Part shown: positions 35,607-43,329 of the stretch, piece after piece
Position numbering within the stretch: position 1 is the first letter of the stretch
Layout of the letters: the number at the start of each line of letters is the position of its first letter
Source of the DNA: Clostridia bacterium
Lineage (GTDB): Bacteria; Bacillota; Clostridia; Oscillospirales; CAG-272
NCBI GenBank assembly: GCA_017631085.1
Contig: JAGBTY010000003.1
Coordinates: forward strand, 1-64,000
DNA length: 64,000 bases
Direction of reading: 5' to 3'
The notes under the pieces: model-generated
Seen by the model: only the letters and a program-made list of their open reading frames with translations
The model's database searches: none
What the model was told of the DNA's origin: nothing
Position numbers and translations under genes: made by a program

Positions 35607-36101
35607 CTTCTGTTCACTCTTGATATCTAACATCTTTTTTAATCCTCTCTTTCCTTGTCTGCCTCTCACTTCTTCGTTCACATCTCTCAAAACACTCTTT
35701 TGCTTTTAAAGCTTTCTCTAAAGGAGATATCTTTTGTTTTTATCTGTGCCGTTCTGTAAGGGCGAATTTGTCTGACTTTCAACAAAGGCTTCATTTACAC
35801 ACTGACGACTCGAACTTTTCTTTGGCTTTCTCCTAAAGCATTCAAATCTATATCAATGCGTTGCGCCGCCGCGTCCTATTAGAAATTTGTTTTTGGATCG
35901 ATCCTGAATCTTAACTGATTTTTGAACTTTTATTTCTTCTATCTCTTCTCTATCTTCTCTCTACCGTTGTTCAAATATCGTCAATCAGTAACGCCTTCGT
36001 TAAAGTCCAAAACCTACTTTTTCATTGGACTATACCTTCCGTTTCTTCAAGAATCTGAGTAAAAACTTATATTCTCATTGGACCGTACCTTCCTTTCTTG
36101 T
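35558..36101 (-). ncRNA. Candidate large non-coding RNA of about 545 nt
   Basis: No reading frame of useful length exists on either strand over this gap, yet on the minus strand it has an extended consensus promoter at one end and an intrinsic terminator at the other. The predicted transcript is strikingly purine-rich (especially 35930-35970 and 35640-35700), which in these genomes marks transcribed RNA. Local hairpins can be drawn, for example AACG/CGTT near 36000-35989 and GCTTT/AAAGC near 35840. The 5' end holds two similar modules of about 36 nt. It lacks the signatures I would expect of RNase P RNA, tmRNA, SRP RNA or 6S RNA. Its size is in the range of the OLE, ROOL and GOLLD classes, but I cannot assign it to any. 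Confidence 0.75.
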
Positions 36102-36107
36102 GTCTTT

Positions 36108-36136
36108 ATTATATCATACTTTTTTTCTGTTTGCAA
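36108..36136 (-). promoter_or_regulatory. Promoter of the candidate ncRNA
   Basis: On the minus strand TTGCAA (36136-36131), 17 bases and TATAAT (36113-36108) with an extended TGA just before the -10. The start is expected at about 36101. No gene on this strand lies downstream before the terminator. Confidence 0.85.
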
Positions 36137-36210
36137 TTGGCAATTTATTAAAAGTTTACAATATTTTTTTGTTCAGATAACTGAAATTTGATTTTTATCA
36201 CAACTTTTTC

Positions 36211-36239
36211 TTTACAAATACGAGATCCTGTGATATAAT
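36211..36239 (+). promoter_or_regulatory. Promoter of the UPF0316 gene
   Basis: TTTACA (36211-36216), 17 bases and TATAAT (36234-36239) with extended TGA. The leader holds a small hairpin, GGCGT/ACGCC (36249-36263), followed by TGTATTTTTT, which might attenuate. Confidence 0.8.
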
Positions 36240-36294
36240 AGAGTTATGGGCGTGCTTTACGCCTGTATTTTTTGTGTTATTTAAAGGAGATACC

Positions 36295-36837
36295 ATGTCG
36301 GAAATTTTATCGTCCATACACCCCGCTTTCGTTTGCATTATAATCTGCATCGCAAAAATAGTAGAAATATCTATACAGTCCCTCAAGACCTGCATGATGG
36401 TCAAAGGACAGAGACTCAAAGCCGCTGGACTCGGTTTTCTTGAATGTACCATCTGGGGACTTGTTATATCGACCATGATAACCACCCTCGGTGATAATCT
36501 GCTCCTTCTTCTCTTCTACTGTATCGGCTACGCGTCGGGACTCTTTATCGGCTCTTCCATTGAAAGCAAGATAGCACTCGGAACGTCAACCCTTGAGCTT
36601 ATCGCAAATGACGAAAGCACCGAAAAGATCGTGGCATACCTTAAGGAACAAGGCAAAGGCTTTACCGTATTCGAGGGCAGAGGTTCTACCGACAAAATGA
36701 ATATGATACTTATCGTCCTTCCCAGAAAGGAAATGCCAAAAGCACTTAAAGAGATCCGTCACCTCTGTGACAATAAAGTATTCGTCGTCGCCTCCGACGT
36801 CAGCAAATACGCAGGCGGATATGGACTTATAAAATGA
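36295..36837 (+). CDS. UPF0316 membrane protein (DUF5698 + DUF2179)
   Basis: A 180-residue protein of unknown function. Residues about 1-85 hold three membrane helices (DUF5698). Residues about 95-175 form a soluble DUF2179 domain ('GKGFTVFEGRGSTDKMNMILIVLPR') also found at the end of YitT-type proteins, where it resembles a small ligand-binding module. The ATG at 36295 has AAAGGAG at the right distance and is preferred to the longest frame at 36274. It is monocistronic, with promoter and terminator visible, and diverges from the candidate ncRNA promoter about 100 bases upstream. Confidence 0.88.
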   Translation: MSEILSSIHPAFVCIIICIAKIVEISIQSLKTCMMVKGQRLKAAGLGFLECTIWGLVISTMITTLGDNLLLLLFYCIGYASGLFIGSSIESKIALGTSTLELIANDESTEKIVAYLKEQGKGFTVFEGRGSTDKMNMILIVLPRKEMPKALKEIRHLCDNKVFVVASDVSKYAGGYGLIK

Positions 36838-36855
36838 TCAAATTTCAATAAAATT

Positions 36856-36896
36856 ACCGAGGTCTACCCGAAAAGGATAGACCTCGGTCTTCTTTT
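36856..36896 (+). terminator. Terminator of the UPF0316 gene
   Basis: ACCGAGGTCTA / TAGACCTCGGT (36856-36866, 36878-36888) form an 11-bp stem followed by CTTCTTTT. Confidence 0.85.
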
Positions 36897-36936
36897 ATAA
36901 AACAAAAATTTCTTCCCGCAAAACGTCATAACCCTC

Positions 36937-36964
36937 TTGACTTTTTTATCAATAATGATAAAAT
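36937..36964 (+). promoter_or_regulatory. Promoter of the hydrolase-EEP operon
   Basis: TTGACT (36937-36942), 16 bases and TAAAAT (36959-36964) with TGA before the -10. Confidence 0.65.
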
Positions 36965-36994
36965 ATATTCAAAGATTCACAGAAGGAGAAAGCA

Positions 36995-37972
36995 ATGATC
37001 TTTTTATACATTTTCATACCTGTCGCCATTTTTCTCTTGGCGGCGGTATTGATGACCTCATACATCTGCTTTCTAAAGATATTTAGAGCTAACAGAGACA
37101 AACACAAGCTGGACGAGGAGGGTTATCCCATTCTCGAGGGACGTGTTTACGACGCTTACCGAGAGCAGATACGCGAGTGGATAAAAGAGACTCGCGCCAC
37201 ACCACACCGCAAAGTGAGCATAACCTCTTTTGATGGCTTAACTCTTCGCGGTAAATACTACGAACACAAAAAAGGCGCTCCCATAGAAATACTTTTTCAC
37301 GGCTATCAAGGTTCGGGAGAGCGAGATCTTTGCGGCGCGGTCATGCGTTGCTTCGCTCTCGGCAGAAATGCGCTTATCGTCGACCACAGAGGAAGCGGTG
37401 AGAGCGAGGGAGACATAGTTACCTTTGGGATCAACGAAAGCCGCGACTGTGCCGATTGGGTAAGATTCACTATCGATCATATAGATAAAGATGCAAAAAT
37501 AATCATTACGGGCATATCAATGGGCGCTGCTACCGTCATGATAGCTGCAGGAACAGAGCTTCCCGAGAATGTGGTCGGAGCACTTGCCGATTGCGGATAT
37601 ACCTCGGCTAAAGAAATAATCATGACAGTCATGAAAAAAATGGGGCTTCCGCCGCGACTTCTCTATCCCTTTGCAAGACTTGGCGGTCGCATCTTCGGTC
37701 ATTTTGACGTTGACGAAACCTCTCCCATAGAATCGCTGAAACATGCAAAGATCCCCGTCCTTTTTATTCACGGAGACGACGACAGATACGTGCCGTACGA
37801 CATGAGTGTTAAAAATCATGCCGTTTGCACAAGCCACAAAAAGCTTATAACCGTTCACGGCGCGGGACACGGTCTGGCTTATCCCGCTGATGTTGCAACC
37901 TACCTCAAAGAAGTGGGTGAATTTTTCGAACCTATTTTAAATGAAAACAATAAAAACAAAGGAGAAATGTAA
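36995..37972 (+). CDS. Membrane-anchored alpha/beta hydrolase
   Basis: A 325-residue serine hydrolase with an N-terminal membrane helix (about 2-25). The fold has the oxyanion segment 'LFHGYQGSGERD', 'VDHRGSGESEG', the nucleophile elbow GISMG (Ser near residue 176), Asp in 'HGDDDRYVP' (near 266) and His in 'GAGHGLAYP' (near 290). Such YqkD/BEM46-like proteins act as lipases or esterases of unknown substrate. GAAGGAG lies before the ATG. Its stop overlaps the next start as TAATG, so it is coupled to the EEP-family gene. Confidence 0.88.
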   Translation: MIFLYIFIPVAIFLLAAVLMTSYICFLKIFRANRDKHKLDEEGYPILEGRVYDAYREQIREWIKETRATPHRKVSITSFDGLTLRGKYYEHKKGAPIEILFHGYQGSGERDLCGAVMRCFALGRNALIVDHRGSGESEGDIVTFGINESRDCADWVRFTIDHIDKDAKIIITGISMGAATVMIAAGTELPENVVGALADCGYTSAKEIIMTVMKKMGLPPRLLYPFARLGGRIFGHFDVDETSPIESLKHAKIPVLFIHGDDDRYVPYDMSVKNHAVCTSHKKLITVHGAGHGLAYPADVATYLKEVGEFFEPILNENNKNKGEM

Positions 37973-38733
37973 TGAATCTCAAAGTAATGACTCTCAATAT
38001 CCGCATTCCCCTCCCCAACGACGGAGTAAACTCATTTACAAACCGCCAGCCTCTTATAAAGGCGCTTATCGACGGAGAATCCCCCGACATAATCGGTATT
38101 CAGGAAGCCACCGACGACATAAAGAAATGGCTTCGCAGCGCTATCGGTAGTGAATACGACGTTATCGGCTGCGGACGTGATGCTAACAGATTTGGAGAAT
38201 CCTGCCCTATCGCATACAAAAAGGACATATTTGAGCTTGTTTCCTTTGAGACCTTCGCTCTTTCCTCAACTCCCCATATTCCGGGCTCAAAATACCCCGA
38301 GCCCATTCAGAGCAAATTCCCGAGAATTGCCTCCCATGCATGTCTCGTTCACAGAGAGCTTGATGCGCCCATACACTTCTTCAATACCCATCTTGATTTC
38401 AAGACCGAAGAGGTTGCGGCACTCGGTATGGCGGTAATACTTGAAAAAATGTCCACGTGCGAAGGCACTCTTTTCCTGACAGGAGACATGAATTCACAGC
38501 CTCACGAGTTTGCAATGAAGATGCCTCTTGAGATGCCCTCATGTCCTCTTGTTGACGCGACAGCACATATCCCACACACCTCTCACGATTTCGGAGTAAC
38601 AGTTGAAAACACAAAGATCGACTACATATTTACCAACGCAAAGGTGCTGGAATGCTATCCTCGCGACGACGAGCCGACAAACGGCACGTGGATATCCGAC
38701 CACTATCCCGTAGTTGCTATACTTGAAGCATAA
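37972..38733 (+). CDS. Endonuclease/exonuclease/phosphatase-family hydrolase
   Basis: A 253-residue cytosolic protein of the EEP superfamily. It has 'LKVMTLNIRI' at the N-terminus, 'DIIGIQEA' with the metal-binding Glu near residue 45, 'FFNTHLDF', 'LTGDMNSQP' and the final 'SDHYPVVA' with the catalytic Asp-His pair. Bacterial members of this length cleave phosphodiesters or sugar and inositol phosphates; DNA is not the likely substrate. Translation is coupled to the upstream hydrolase, which suggests the two act on the same lipid or sugar-phosphate ester, but that is inference. Confidence 0.88.
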   Translation: MNLKVMTLNIRIPLPNDGVNSFTNRQPLIKALIDGESPDIIGIQEATDDIKKWLRSAIGSEYDVIGCGRDANRFGESCPIAYKKDIFELVSFETFALSSTPHIPGSKYPEPIQSKFPRIASHACLVHRELDAPIHFFNTHLDFKTEEVAALGMAVILEKMSTCEGTLFLTGDMNSQPHEFAMKMPLEMPSCPLVDATAHIPHTSHDFGVTVENTKIDYIFTNAKVLECYPRDDEPTNGTWISDHYPVVAILEA

Positions 38734-38757
38734 TTCAGATACGAATCCCAACATAAA

Positions 38758-38790
38758 AACGGCAGAGATATTTTCTCTGCCGTTTTTTTG
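38758..38790. terminator. Bidirectional terminator between EEP and rubredoxin genes
   Basis: AACGGCAGAGA / TCTCTGCCGTT form an 11-bp stem flanked by an A run and a T run, serving the plus-strand operon and the minus-strand rubredoxin operon. Confidence 0.85.
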
Positions 38791-38798
38791 ATTAAATT

Positions 38799-38957
38799 TC
38801 AGTCTTCCTTGGAAAATTCTTCTTTTCCGACTCCGCACAAAGGGCATACGAAATCATCGGGAATATCCTCCCATTTCGTTCCTTTTGCAATGCCGTTCTC
38901 TTCGTCACCTGCGGATTCATCGTATACGTATCCGCATACGTTACATACGTATTTCAT
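38799..38957 (-). CDS. Rubredoxin (52 aa)
   Basis: A 52-residue iron electron carrier. It has the two Cys-x-x-Cys-Gly knuckles: '[12 protein letters not shown]' (Cys5, Cys8) and '[13 protein letters not shown]' (Cys38, Cys41), with the conserved '[11 protein letters not shown]' between. AGGAG precedes the ATG by eight bases. It lies 57 bases downstream of the flavo-diiron protein gene on the same strand and should pass electrons to it. Confidence 0.95.
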   Translation of the reverse strand: MKYVCNVCGYVYDESAGDEENGIAKGTKWEDIPDDFVCPLCGVGKEEFSKED

Positions 38958-39014
38958 ATAGAGCTCTCCTAATATTTTTTTATTATTATTGCCCCTATGA
39001 CAAAAAATATTACC

Positions 39015-40169
39015 TTACTCGCAAATTTCCTTTGCAAGTGCCTCTATTTCCGCATCGTTTTTCTCGCTCAGTGCCGAACGGAGAGTTACGGTAGTGTCGG
39101 TAAAGGTAAGACCTACACTTCCCTCAAGCATACTCTTTATCTTCTTTGCAGCAACGGGTGCCCACGTTCCGTTTTCAATAATTCCTATCTTGCGATTGCG
39201 ATATCCTCTTTCGGTAAGCTCATGAATGAACTCTCTCATAAAGGGGAAAATGTCACCGTTATAGGTCGTGGTCGCAAGAACTATTCTTCCGTACCTGAAC
39301 GCATCCTCAACAGCCTCTGCCATGTCACATCTCGCAAGGTCGTTGACTACTACCTTGGGACATCCGTTCTTCTCCAACGTCTCAGCGAGCTTCATAACTG
39401 CCTTTTTGGTGTTTCCGTAAACCGAGGTATATGCGATAACGACACCCTCGTCCTCTACACCGTAGGAAGCCCAGGTGTTATAAAGACCGAGATAATATCC
39501 GAGATTTTCGTCGAGAACAGGACCGTGAAGAGGGCAGATCCTTTCTATATCAAGCTCTGCAGCTCTGTCAAGAAGCTTCTTCGCCTGAGCACCATACTTT
39601 CCAACAATACCGAAATAGTATCTTCTTGCCTCGCACGCCCAGTCCTCATCGGCATCGAGCGCTCCGAATTTTCCGAAGGCGTCCGCCGAGAAAAGTGTCT
39701 TGCTGTACGCGTCGTATGTAACCATAACTTCAGGCCAGTGCACCATAGGCGCTGCCACAAATGTAAATTCATGACTACCGAGAGACAGTGTACTTCCGTC
39801 CTTTATTACGATCTGTCTGTCAACGTAGTCGTCACCGAAAAACTGCTCCATCATAACAAAGGACCTGTCCGACGAAACTATCTTTGCGCTCTTATATTTC
39901 TTTGCAAATCCCGTTATGTTTGAAGAGTGGTCAGGCTCCATGTGCTGAACTATAAGATAGTCGGGCTCTCTGCCGCCAAGTGCCGCCTCAAGATTTCCGA
40001 GCCACTCGTCGCCAAAACGAGCATCGACCGTGTCAAGAACGGCAATTTTTTCATCAATTACAACATAAGAATTATACGCCATTCCCTCCGGAACTATATA
40101 CTGTCCCTCAAAAAGGTCTATTTCCTTATCGTTGACGCCTATATAAAATATTTCATCTGTTATTCTCAT
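39015..40169 (-). CDS. fprA: Flavo-diiron protein (rubredoxin:oxygen oxidoreductase, FprA type)
   Basis: A 384-residue two-domain enzyme that reduces O2 to water (or NO to N2O), protecting strict anaerobes. The beta-lactamase-like domain carries the diiron ligands H76-x-E78-x-D80-H81, H144, D163 and H215 in the expected spacing. The flavodoxin domain starts near residue 240 with the FMN loop 'AYTSVYGNTKKAV'. Full length for class A FDPs. GGAGG precedes the ATG. The rubredoxin gene follows directly, giving the full electron-transfer pair. Confidence 0.95.
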   Translation of the reverse strand: MRITDEIFYIGVNDKEIDLFEGQYIVPEGMAYNSYVVIDEKIAVLDTVDARFGDEWLGNLEAALGGREPDYLIVQHMEPDHSSNITGFAKKYKSAKIVSSDRSFVMMEQFFGDDYVDRQIVIKDGSTLSLGSHEFTFVAAPMVHWPEVMVTYDAYSKTLFSADAFGKFGALDADEDWACEARRYYFGIVGKYGAQAKKLLDRAAELDIERICPLHGPVLDENLGYYLGLYNTWASYGVEDEGVVIAYTSVYGNTKKAVMKLAETLEKNGCPKVVVNDLARCDMAEAVEDAFRYGRIVLATTTYNGDIFPFMREFIHELTERGYRNRKIGIIENGTWAPVAAKKIKSMLEGSVGLTFTDTTVTLRSALSEKNDAEIEALAKEICE

Positions 40170-40199
40170 TTTTAACCTCCAAAAAATTCATTCATTATA

Positions 40200-40228
40200 A
40201 TAGTACAATATTTCTATAAAAAAGTCAA
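40200..40228 (-). promoter_or_regulatory. Promoter of the fprA-rubredoxin operon
   Basis: On the minus strand, TTGACT (40228-40223), 17 bases and TACTAT (40205-40200). A TATAAT hexamer slightly downstream (40199-40194) has no good -35. Confidence 0.6.
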
Positions 40229-40274
40229 GTGACAATTTTTTGATGTGTTTTTTTACCTTGTTTTACTATCAAAA

Positions 40275-40348
40275 ACCGATCCTTTTACATTTATCCCACA
40301 AGGCATAAAACTGAATTATAGCCTTAATAGAAAGGTCAAAGGATCGGT
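40275..40348 (-). terminator. Terminator of the aspS-gatCAB operon
   Basis: ACCGATCCTTT (40275-40285) pairs with AAAGGATCGGT (40338-40348). The intervening 52 bases contain a nested AAGGC/GCCTT stem. On the minus strand the outer stem runs into GGTTTTTG, 27 bases after gatB. Confidence 0.75.
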
Positions 40349-40374
40349 CGCTTTATTGAACTATTTATATAATA

Positions 40375-41811
40375 TCAAGAGATGCTGTCAATAAGAAGCT
40401 TTCTGAGTGTCTGGGGGTCGCAGTTGCCCTTGAGCTCCTTCATGCACTTTCCGAAAAGTGCCATAAGCGCTTTTTCTTTTCCGCTCTTATAATCGGCAAC
40501 AGATTTGGGATCGGCTGCAATTACTGCCTTGATCACCGCCTCGATCATCCCCGTATCGTTTGAAACAACGTATCCGTTTGCCTCGGCATAAGCCTTGGGC
40601 TCGATGGACGCGTCATCAAACATTGCGGCAAGTATCTTCTTTGCGTTCGCACGTCCAACAGTACCGCCACTTACAAGAAGAATAAGCTCTCCAAGCGCCT
40701 TTCCGTCAAGATCAAGCATATCGTAGGTCATCTTTTTCTGATTGAGTATGCTCATTACCTCGGATATCATCCAGTTTGCCGCATCCTTGGCACTCTTGCA
40801 CACCCCATAAGCCGCCTCAAAGCACTCGCAAAGAGCAATACTCTTGGTAAGCTGATCGGCATCGTACTCTCCAAGACCATACTCGCTTATATATCTTTCC
40901 TTTTTTACCTCGGGAAATTCGGGGAGAGACGCCTTTATAGAGTCGAACCATTCGTCGTCGATAACAACAGGCATTACGTTAGGATCAGGGAAATAGCGAT
41001 AGTCACCCGCAGTTTCCTTTGTTCTCATAGCATAACTCTTGCCCTTTATATCATCCCAACGGCGAGTCTCCTGACGAAGCTCCTCCGTACCGTTCTCAAT
41101 AGCGTCTATGTGACGAGCCGTTTCGTACTCGATAGCTCTCTTTATAGCCTCGATGGAGTTCATGTTCTTCATTTCCGCACGAACACCAAGCTTGTTGCTT
41201 CCCTCGGGACGTACAGAAAGGTTTACGTCACAACGCATCGTTCCGTGAGCCATTTCACACTCGGCAACCTTTGCATAACGAAGAAGAGTCTTAAGACGTT
41301 CAAGGTAAGCTTCTACTTCTTCTGCGCTTGAAAGGTCGGGCTGGCTGACTATCTCTATAAGCGGAACGCTGGTTCTGTTGAAGTCAACGTGCGTCGTATC
41401 CTCTCTTATATCGTGAACAAGCTTTCCCGCATCCTCTTCCATGTGTATCTGCTTGATGCGAACGTTTTTCTTGCCCTTTGAGGTCTCTATTTCCACTACT
41501 CCGTTTACCGCCACGGGAGCAAACCACTGGGTAGTCTGATACGCTGCCGGAAGGTCGGGGTAATAATAGCTCTTTTTGTCAAAGGTAGTAGTGCGGTTTA
41601 TATGACAACCAAGCATCATTCCTGCTTTCATGCCGTAGTCAACAACTCTTTTGTTTACAACGGGAAGCATTCCGGGCATTCCGCAGCAGGCAGGACAAAC
41701 GTGAGAGTTGGGTTCAGCTCCGTAGGAGTGCGCGGAGCAAGAACAGAATATTTTGGAGCTTGTTGCAAGCTCAACGTGAACCTCAAGTCCTATGACTGTT
41801 TCGTATCTCAT
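40375..41811 (-). CDS. gatB: Asp/Glu-tRNA amidotransferase subunit B
   Basis: A 478-residue protein that, in GatCAB, phosphorylates Asp-tRNA(Asn) or Glu-tRNA(Gln) and amidates it. It starts 'RYETVIGLEVHVEL', carries the zinc Cys set 'CSCS...CPACCG', the family segment 'KKSYYYPDLPAAYQ', and a C-terminal YqeY-like tail domain. It looks intact, unlike GatA beside it. The longest frame opens with GTG at 41817, but I prefer the ATG at 41811: GGAGGG lies 10 bases upstream and it follows the gatA stop at once (TGATAATG). Confidence 0.95.
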   Translation of the reverse strand: MRYETVIGLEVHVELATSSKIFCSCSAHSYGAEPNSHVCPACCGMPGMLPVVNKRVVDYGMKAGMMLGCHINRTTTFDKKSYYYPDLPAAYQTTQWFAPVAVNGVVEIETSKGKKNVRIKQIHMEEDAGKLVHDIREDTTHVDFNRTSVPLIEIVSQPDLSSAEEVEAYLERLKTLLRYAKVAECEMAHGTMRCDVNLSVRPEGSNKLGVRAEMKNMNSIEAIKRAIEYETARHIDAIENGTEELRQETRRWDDIKGKSYAMRTKETAGDYRYFPDPNVMPVVIDDEWFDSIKASLPEFPEVKKERYISEYGLGEYDADQLTKSIALCECFEAAYGVCKSAKDAANWMISEVMSILNQKKMTYDMLDLDGKALGELILLVSGGTVGRANAKKILAAMFDDASIEPKAYAEANGYVVSNDTGMIEAVIKAVIAADPKSVADYKSGKEKALMALFGKCMKELKGNCDPQTLRKLLIDSIS

Positions 41812-41813
41812 TA

Positions 41814-42995
41814 TCACTTGCCCTCCTTTTCGTACTTTTTAGCGGCCTCTAACAGAGCCTTTTCCGAAAAAGCTCTTCCAACGAGCTGAACTCCGCCTGC
41901 AACGATTGCGGGAAGTCCCGTTATCGACGCGGGAGCGGTATAGTAGTTTTCCTCAAACGCGATAAACTTGTTTTCCTTCACCTCTGCTTCGGTATAGCTC
42001 ATAGAAGACGTTGCGGGCATAAGTACCGCATCGTAAGTCTCAAAGAGCTTTCCGAATGCCTCGGAAATTACACGTCTTACACGCAAACACTTGTCGTATA
42101 TCTTCATATAGTTTTCGGTGGAAAGTGTTTCCGAGCCGAAGATTATCGCCGTCTTAAGAAGCTCACCGAAGGCTTCTGTTCTGCTGTTTGTATAAAGCTC
42201 GTCGATATTGGTGAAGCTCTCTGCTCTGTAGCCGTACTTCACTCCGTCGTATCTGGATACGTTGTTGCAAAGCTCGGCAGACATAAGAGCATTCCATGCG
42301 GGACGGGAAGCAGATATAACGCTGTCGTCTATCTCGTCTACCTCTACTCCGTTAGCCTTCAGCACAGCAACAGCCGCGTCGAGCTTTTCGCACACGTCAG
42401 CGCCAATACCCTTTTTCATAGAAGCGAGTACCGCTACCTTGCGTACGGTCGCCGCTTCATTCGTTTTTGCGATAAGCTCTGCGGGAAGGCTCGTTCCGTC
42501 CTTGTCGTCGTGTCCTGCGATAAGGTCAAGTATTCTACCGCAGTCCTCGGCATCGCACGCGAGAACGCTTACCGTCTCGCCCGAACAAGCAGCGGGGATA
42601 GTTCCGAATCTCGAAACAGTTCCGTAGGTAGGCTTTACGCTCACAAGACCGCTCTGTGCCGCGGCTCTGCGTACGGCGCCGTTTACGTCAAGACAGACCG
42701 CCGCGCTTGCGTCTCCCGAAAGTATCATTTCGGCAGCCTGATTTTTTATGTGTCCGTCCGAAGCAGGTGCTCCCTTAAAATTTGTCTCACCGAGAAGGTC
42801 GATAGCAAACTCACCCACTGCCGCCTTTGCCGCAACGGTATATCCTGCGTCCTTAAGTCTTGCCAGGGCTTCGGAGTCAAAAAGGCTCATATATCCGTCA
42901 AGCATTTTAGAACCTGCAGTTGTAGGCATATCCTTCGTAAGCATCATATCGTCGGCTACGACGGTCAATTTTTTATCTTCTGTATATGTCTTCAT
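41814..42995 (-). CDS. gatA: GatA-like subunit lacking the amidase catalytic triad
   Basis: A 393-residue protein in the gatA position, recognisable as GatA by 'TTAGSKMLDGY', 'VSVKPTYGTVSRFGT', 'LCNNVSRYDGVKYGYR' and 'YTAPASITGLPAI'. It is about 90 residues shorter than usual. The catalytic Lys motif (normally VKDN) reads VADD. The Gly-Ser-rich amidase signature (GGSSGGS) is replaced by 'GHIKNQAAEMILSG'. The second Ser motif (TGGSIRQ) reads VNGAVRR. All three residues of the Ser-cisSer-Lys triad are therefore gone, so it should not release ammonia from glutamine. The ATG at 42995 has AAAGGAG at 8 bases; the longest frame (43043) overlaps gatC. The reading frame is open throughout, so it is not a simple pseudogene. 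Confidence 0.85.
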   Translation of the reverse strand: MKTYTEDKKLTVVADDMMLTKDMPTTAGSKMLDGYMSLFDSEALARLKDAGYTVAAKAAVGEFAIDLLGETNFKGAPASDGHIKNQAAEMILSGDASAAVCLDVNGAVRRAAAQSGLVSVKPTYGTVSRFGTIPAACSGETVSVLACDAEDCGRILDLIAGHDDKDGTSLPAELIAKTNEAATVRKVAVLASMKKGIGADVCEKLDAAVAVLKANGVEVDEIDDSVISASRPAWNALMSAELCNNVSRYDGVKYGYRAESFTNIDELYTNSRTEAFGELLKTAIIFGSETLSTENYMKIYDKCLRVRRVISEAFGKLFETYDAVLMPATSSMSYTEAEVKENKFIAFEENYYTAPASITGLPAIVAGGVQLVGRAFSEKALLEAAKKYEKEGK

Positions 42996-43015
42996 ATCCA
43001 TATCTCCTTTCAGGC

Positions 43016-43297
43016 TCATTCCATGACCTTCGGCACACACCAATAACCCTCGTCGGTTTCGGGTGCTGCAGCCTGAAGCTCCTCGCGGGAGAATATCTGT
43101 GACACTTTATCCTCACGCACTACCGTCATTATAGGCATTACGTGTACCATTCTCTCTACATCTGCCGTGTCGATAGCGTCAAGTGTCTCCAAATCCTTTT
43201 CTCTATCGGAGAAGAATGCGATCACGCTCTCCTTCTCCTGCTCGGTAAGACTTAACTGATTAAGCAGCTCAAGTCTTCTGAGTATTTCTCTATCCAT
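43016..43297 (-). CDS. gatC: Asp/Glu-tRNA amidotransferase subunit C
   Basis: A 93-residue belt subunit that wraps GatA onto GatB. It has the typical helical N-terminus ('LELLNQLSLTEQEKE'), the central 'DTADVERMVHVMP' (family: D..GV.P..HV.P) and the late 'REDKVSQIFSREEL' segment. AAAGGAG precedes the ATG. It lies between aspS and gatA in one operon. Confidence 0.92.
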   Translation of the reverse strand: MDREILRRLELLNQLSLTEQEKESVIAFFSDREKDLETLDAIDTADVERMVHVMPIMTVVREDKVSQIFSREELQAAAPETDEGYWCVPKVME

Positions 43298-43329
43298 AAT
43301 ATACTCCTTTATTACGTATAAGGTTTAGA

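Noticed and set aside
35600..36110. A small protein gene in the large gap
   Set aside because: All six frames are closed by frequent stops; only three-codon frames follow the SD-like sequences.
41814..42995. gatA as a frameshifted pseudogene
   Set aside because: The frame is open from a good start to a stop coupled with gatB. The missing motifs are replaced by ordinary coding sequence rather than by a frameshift.
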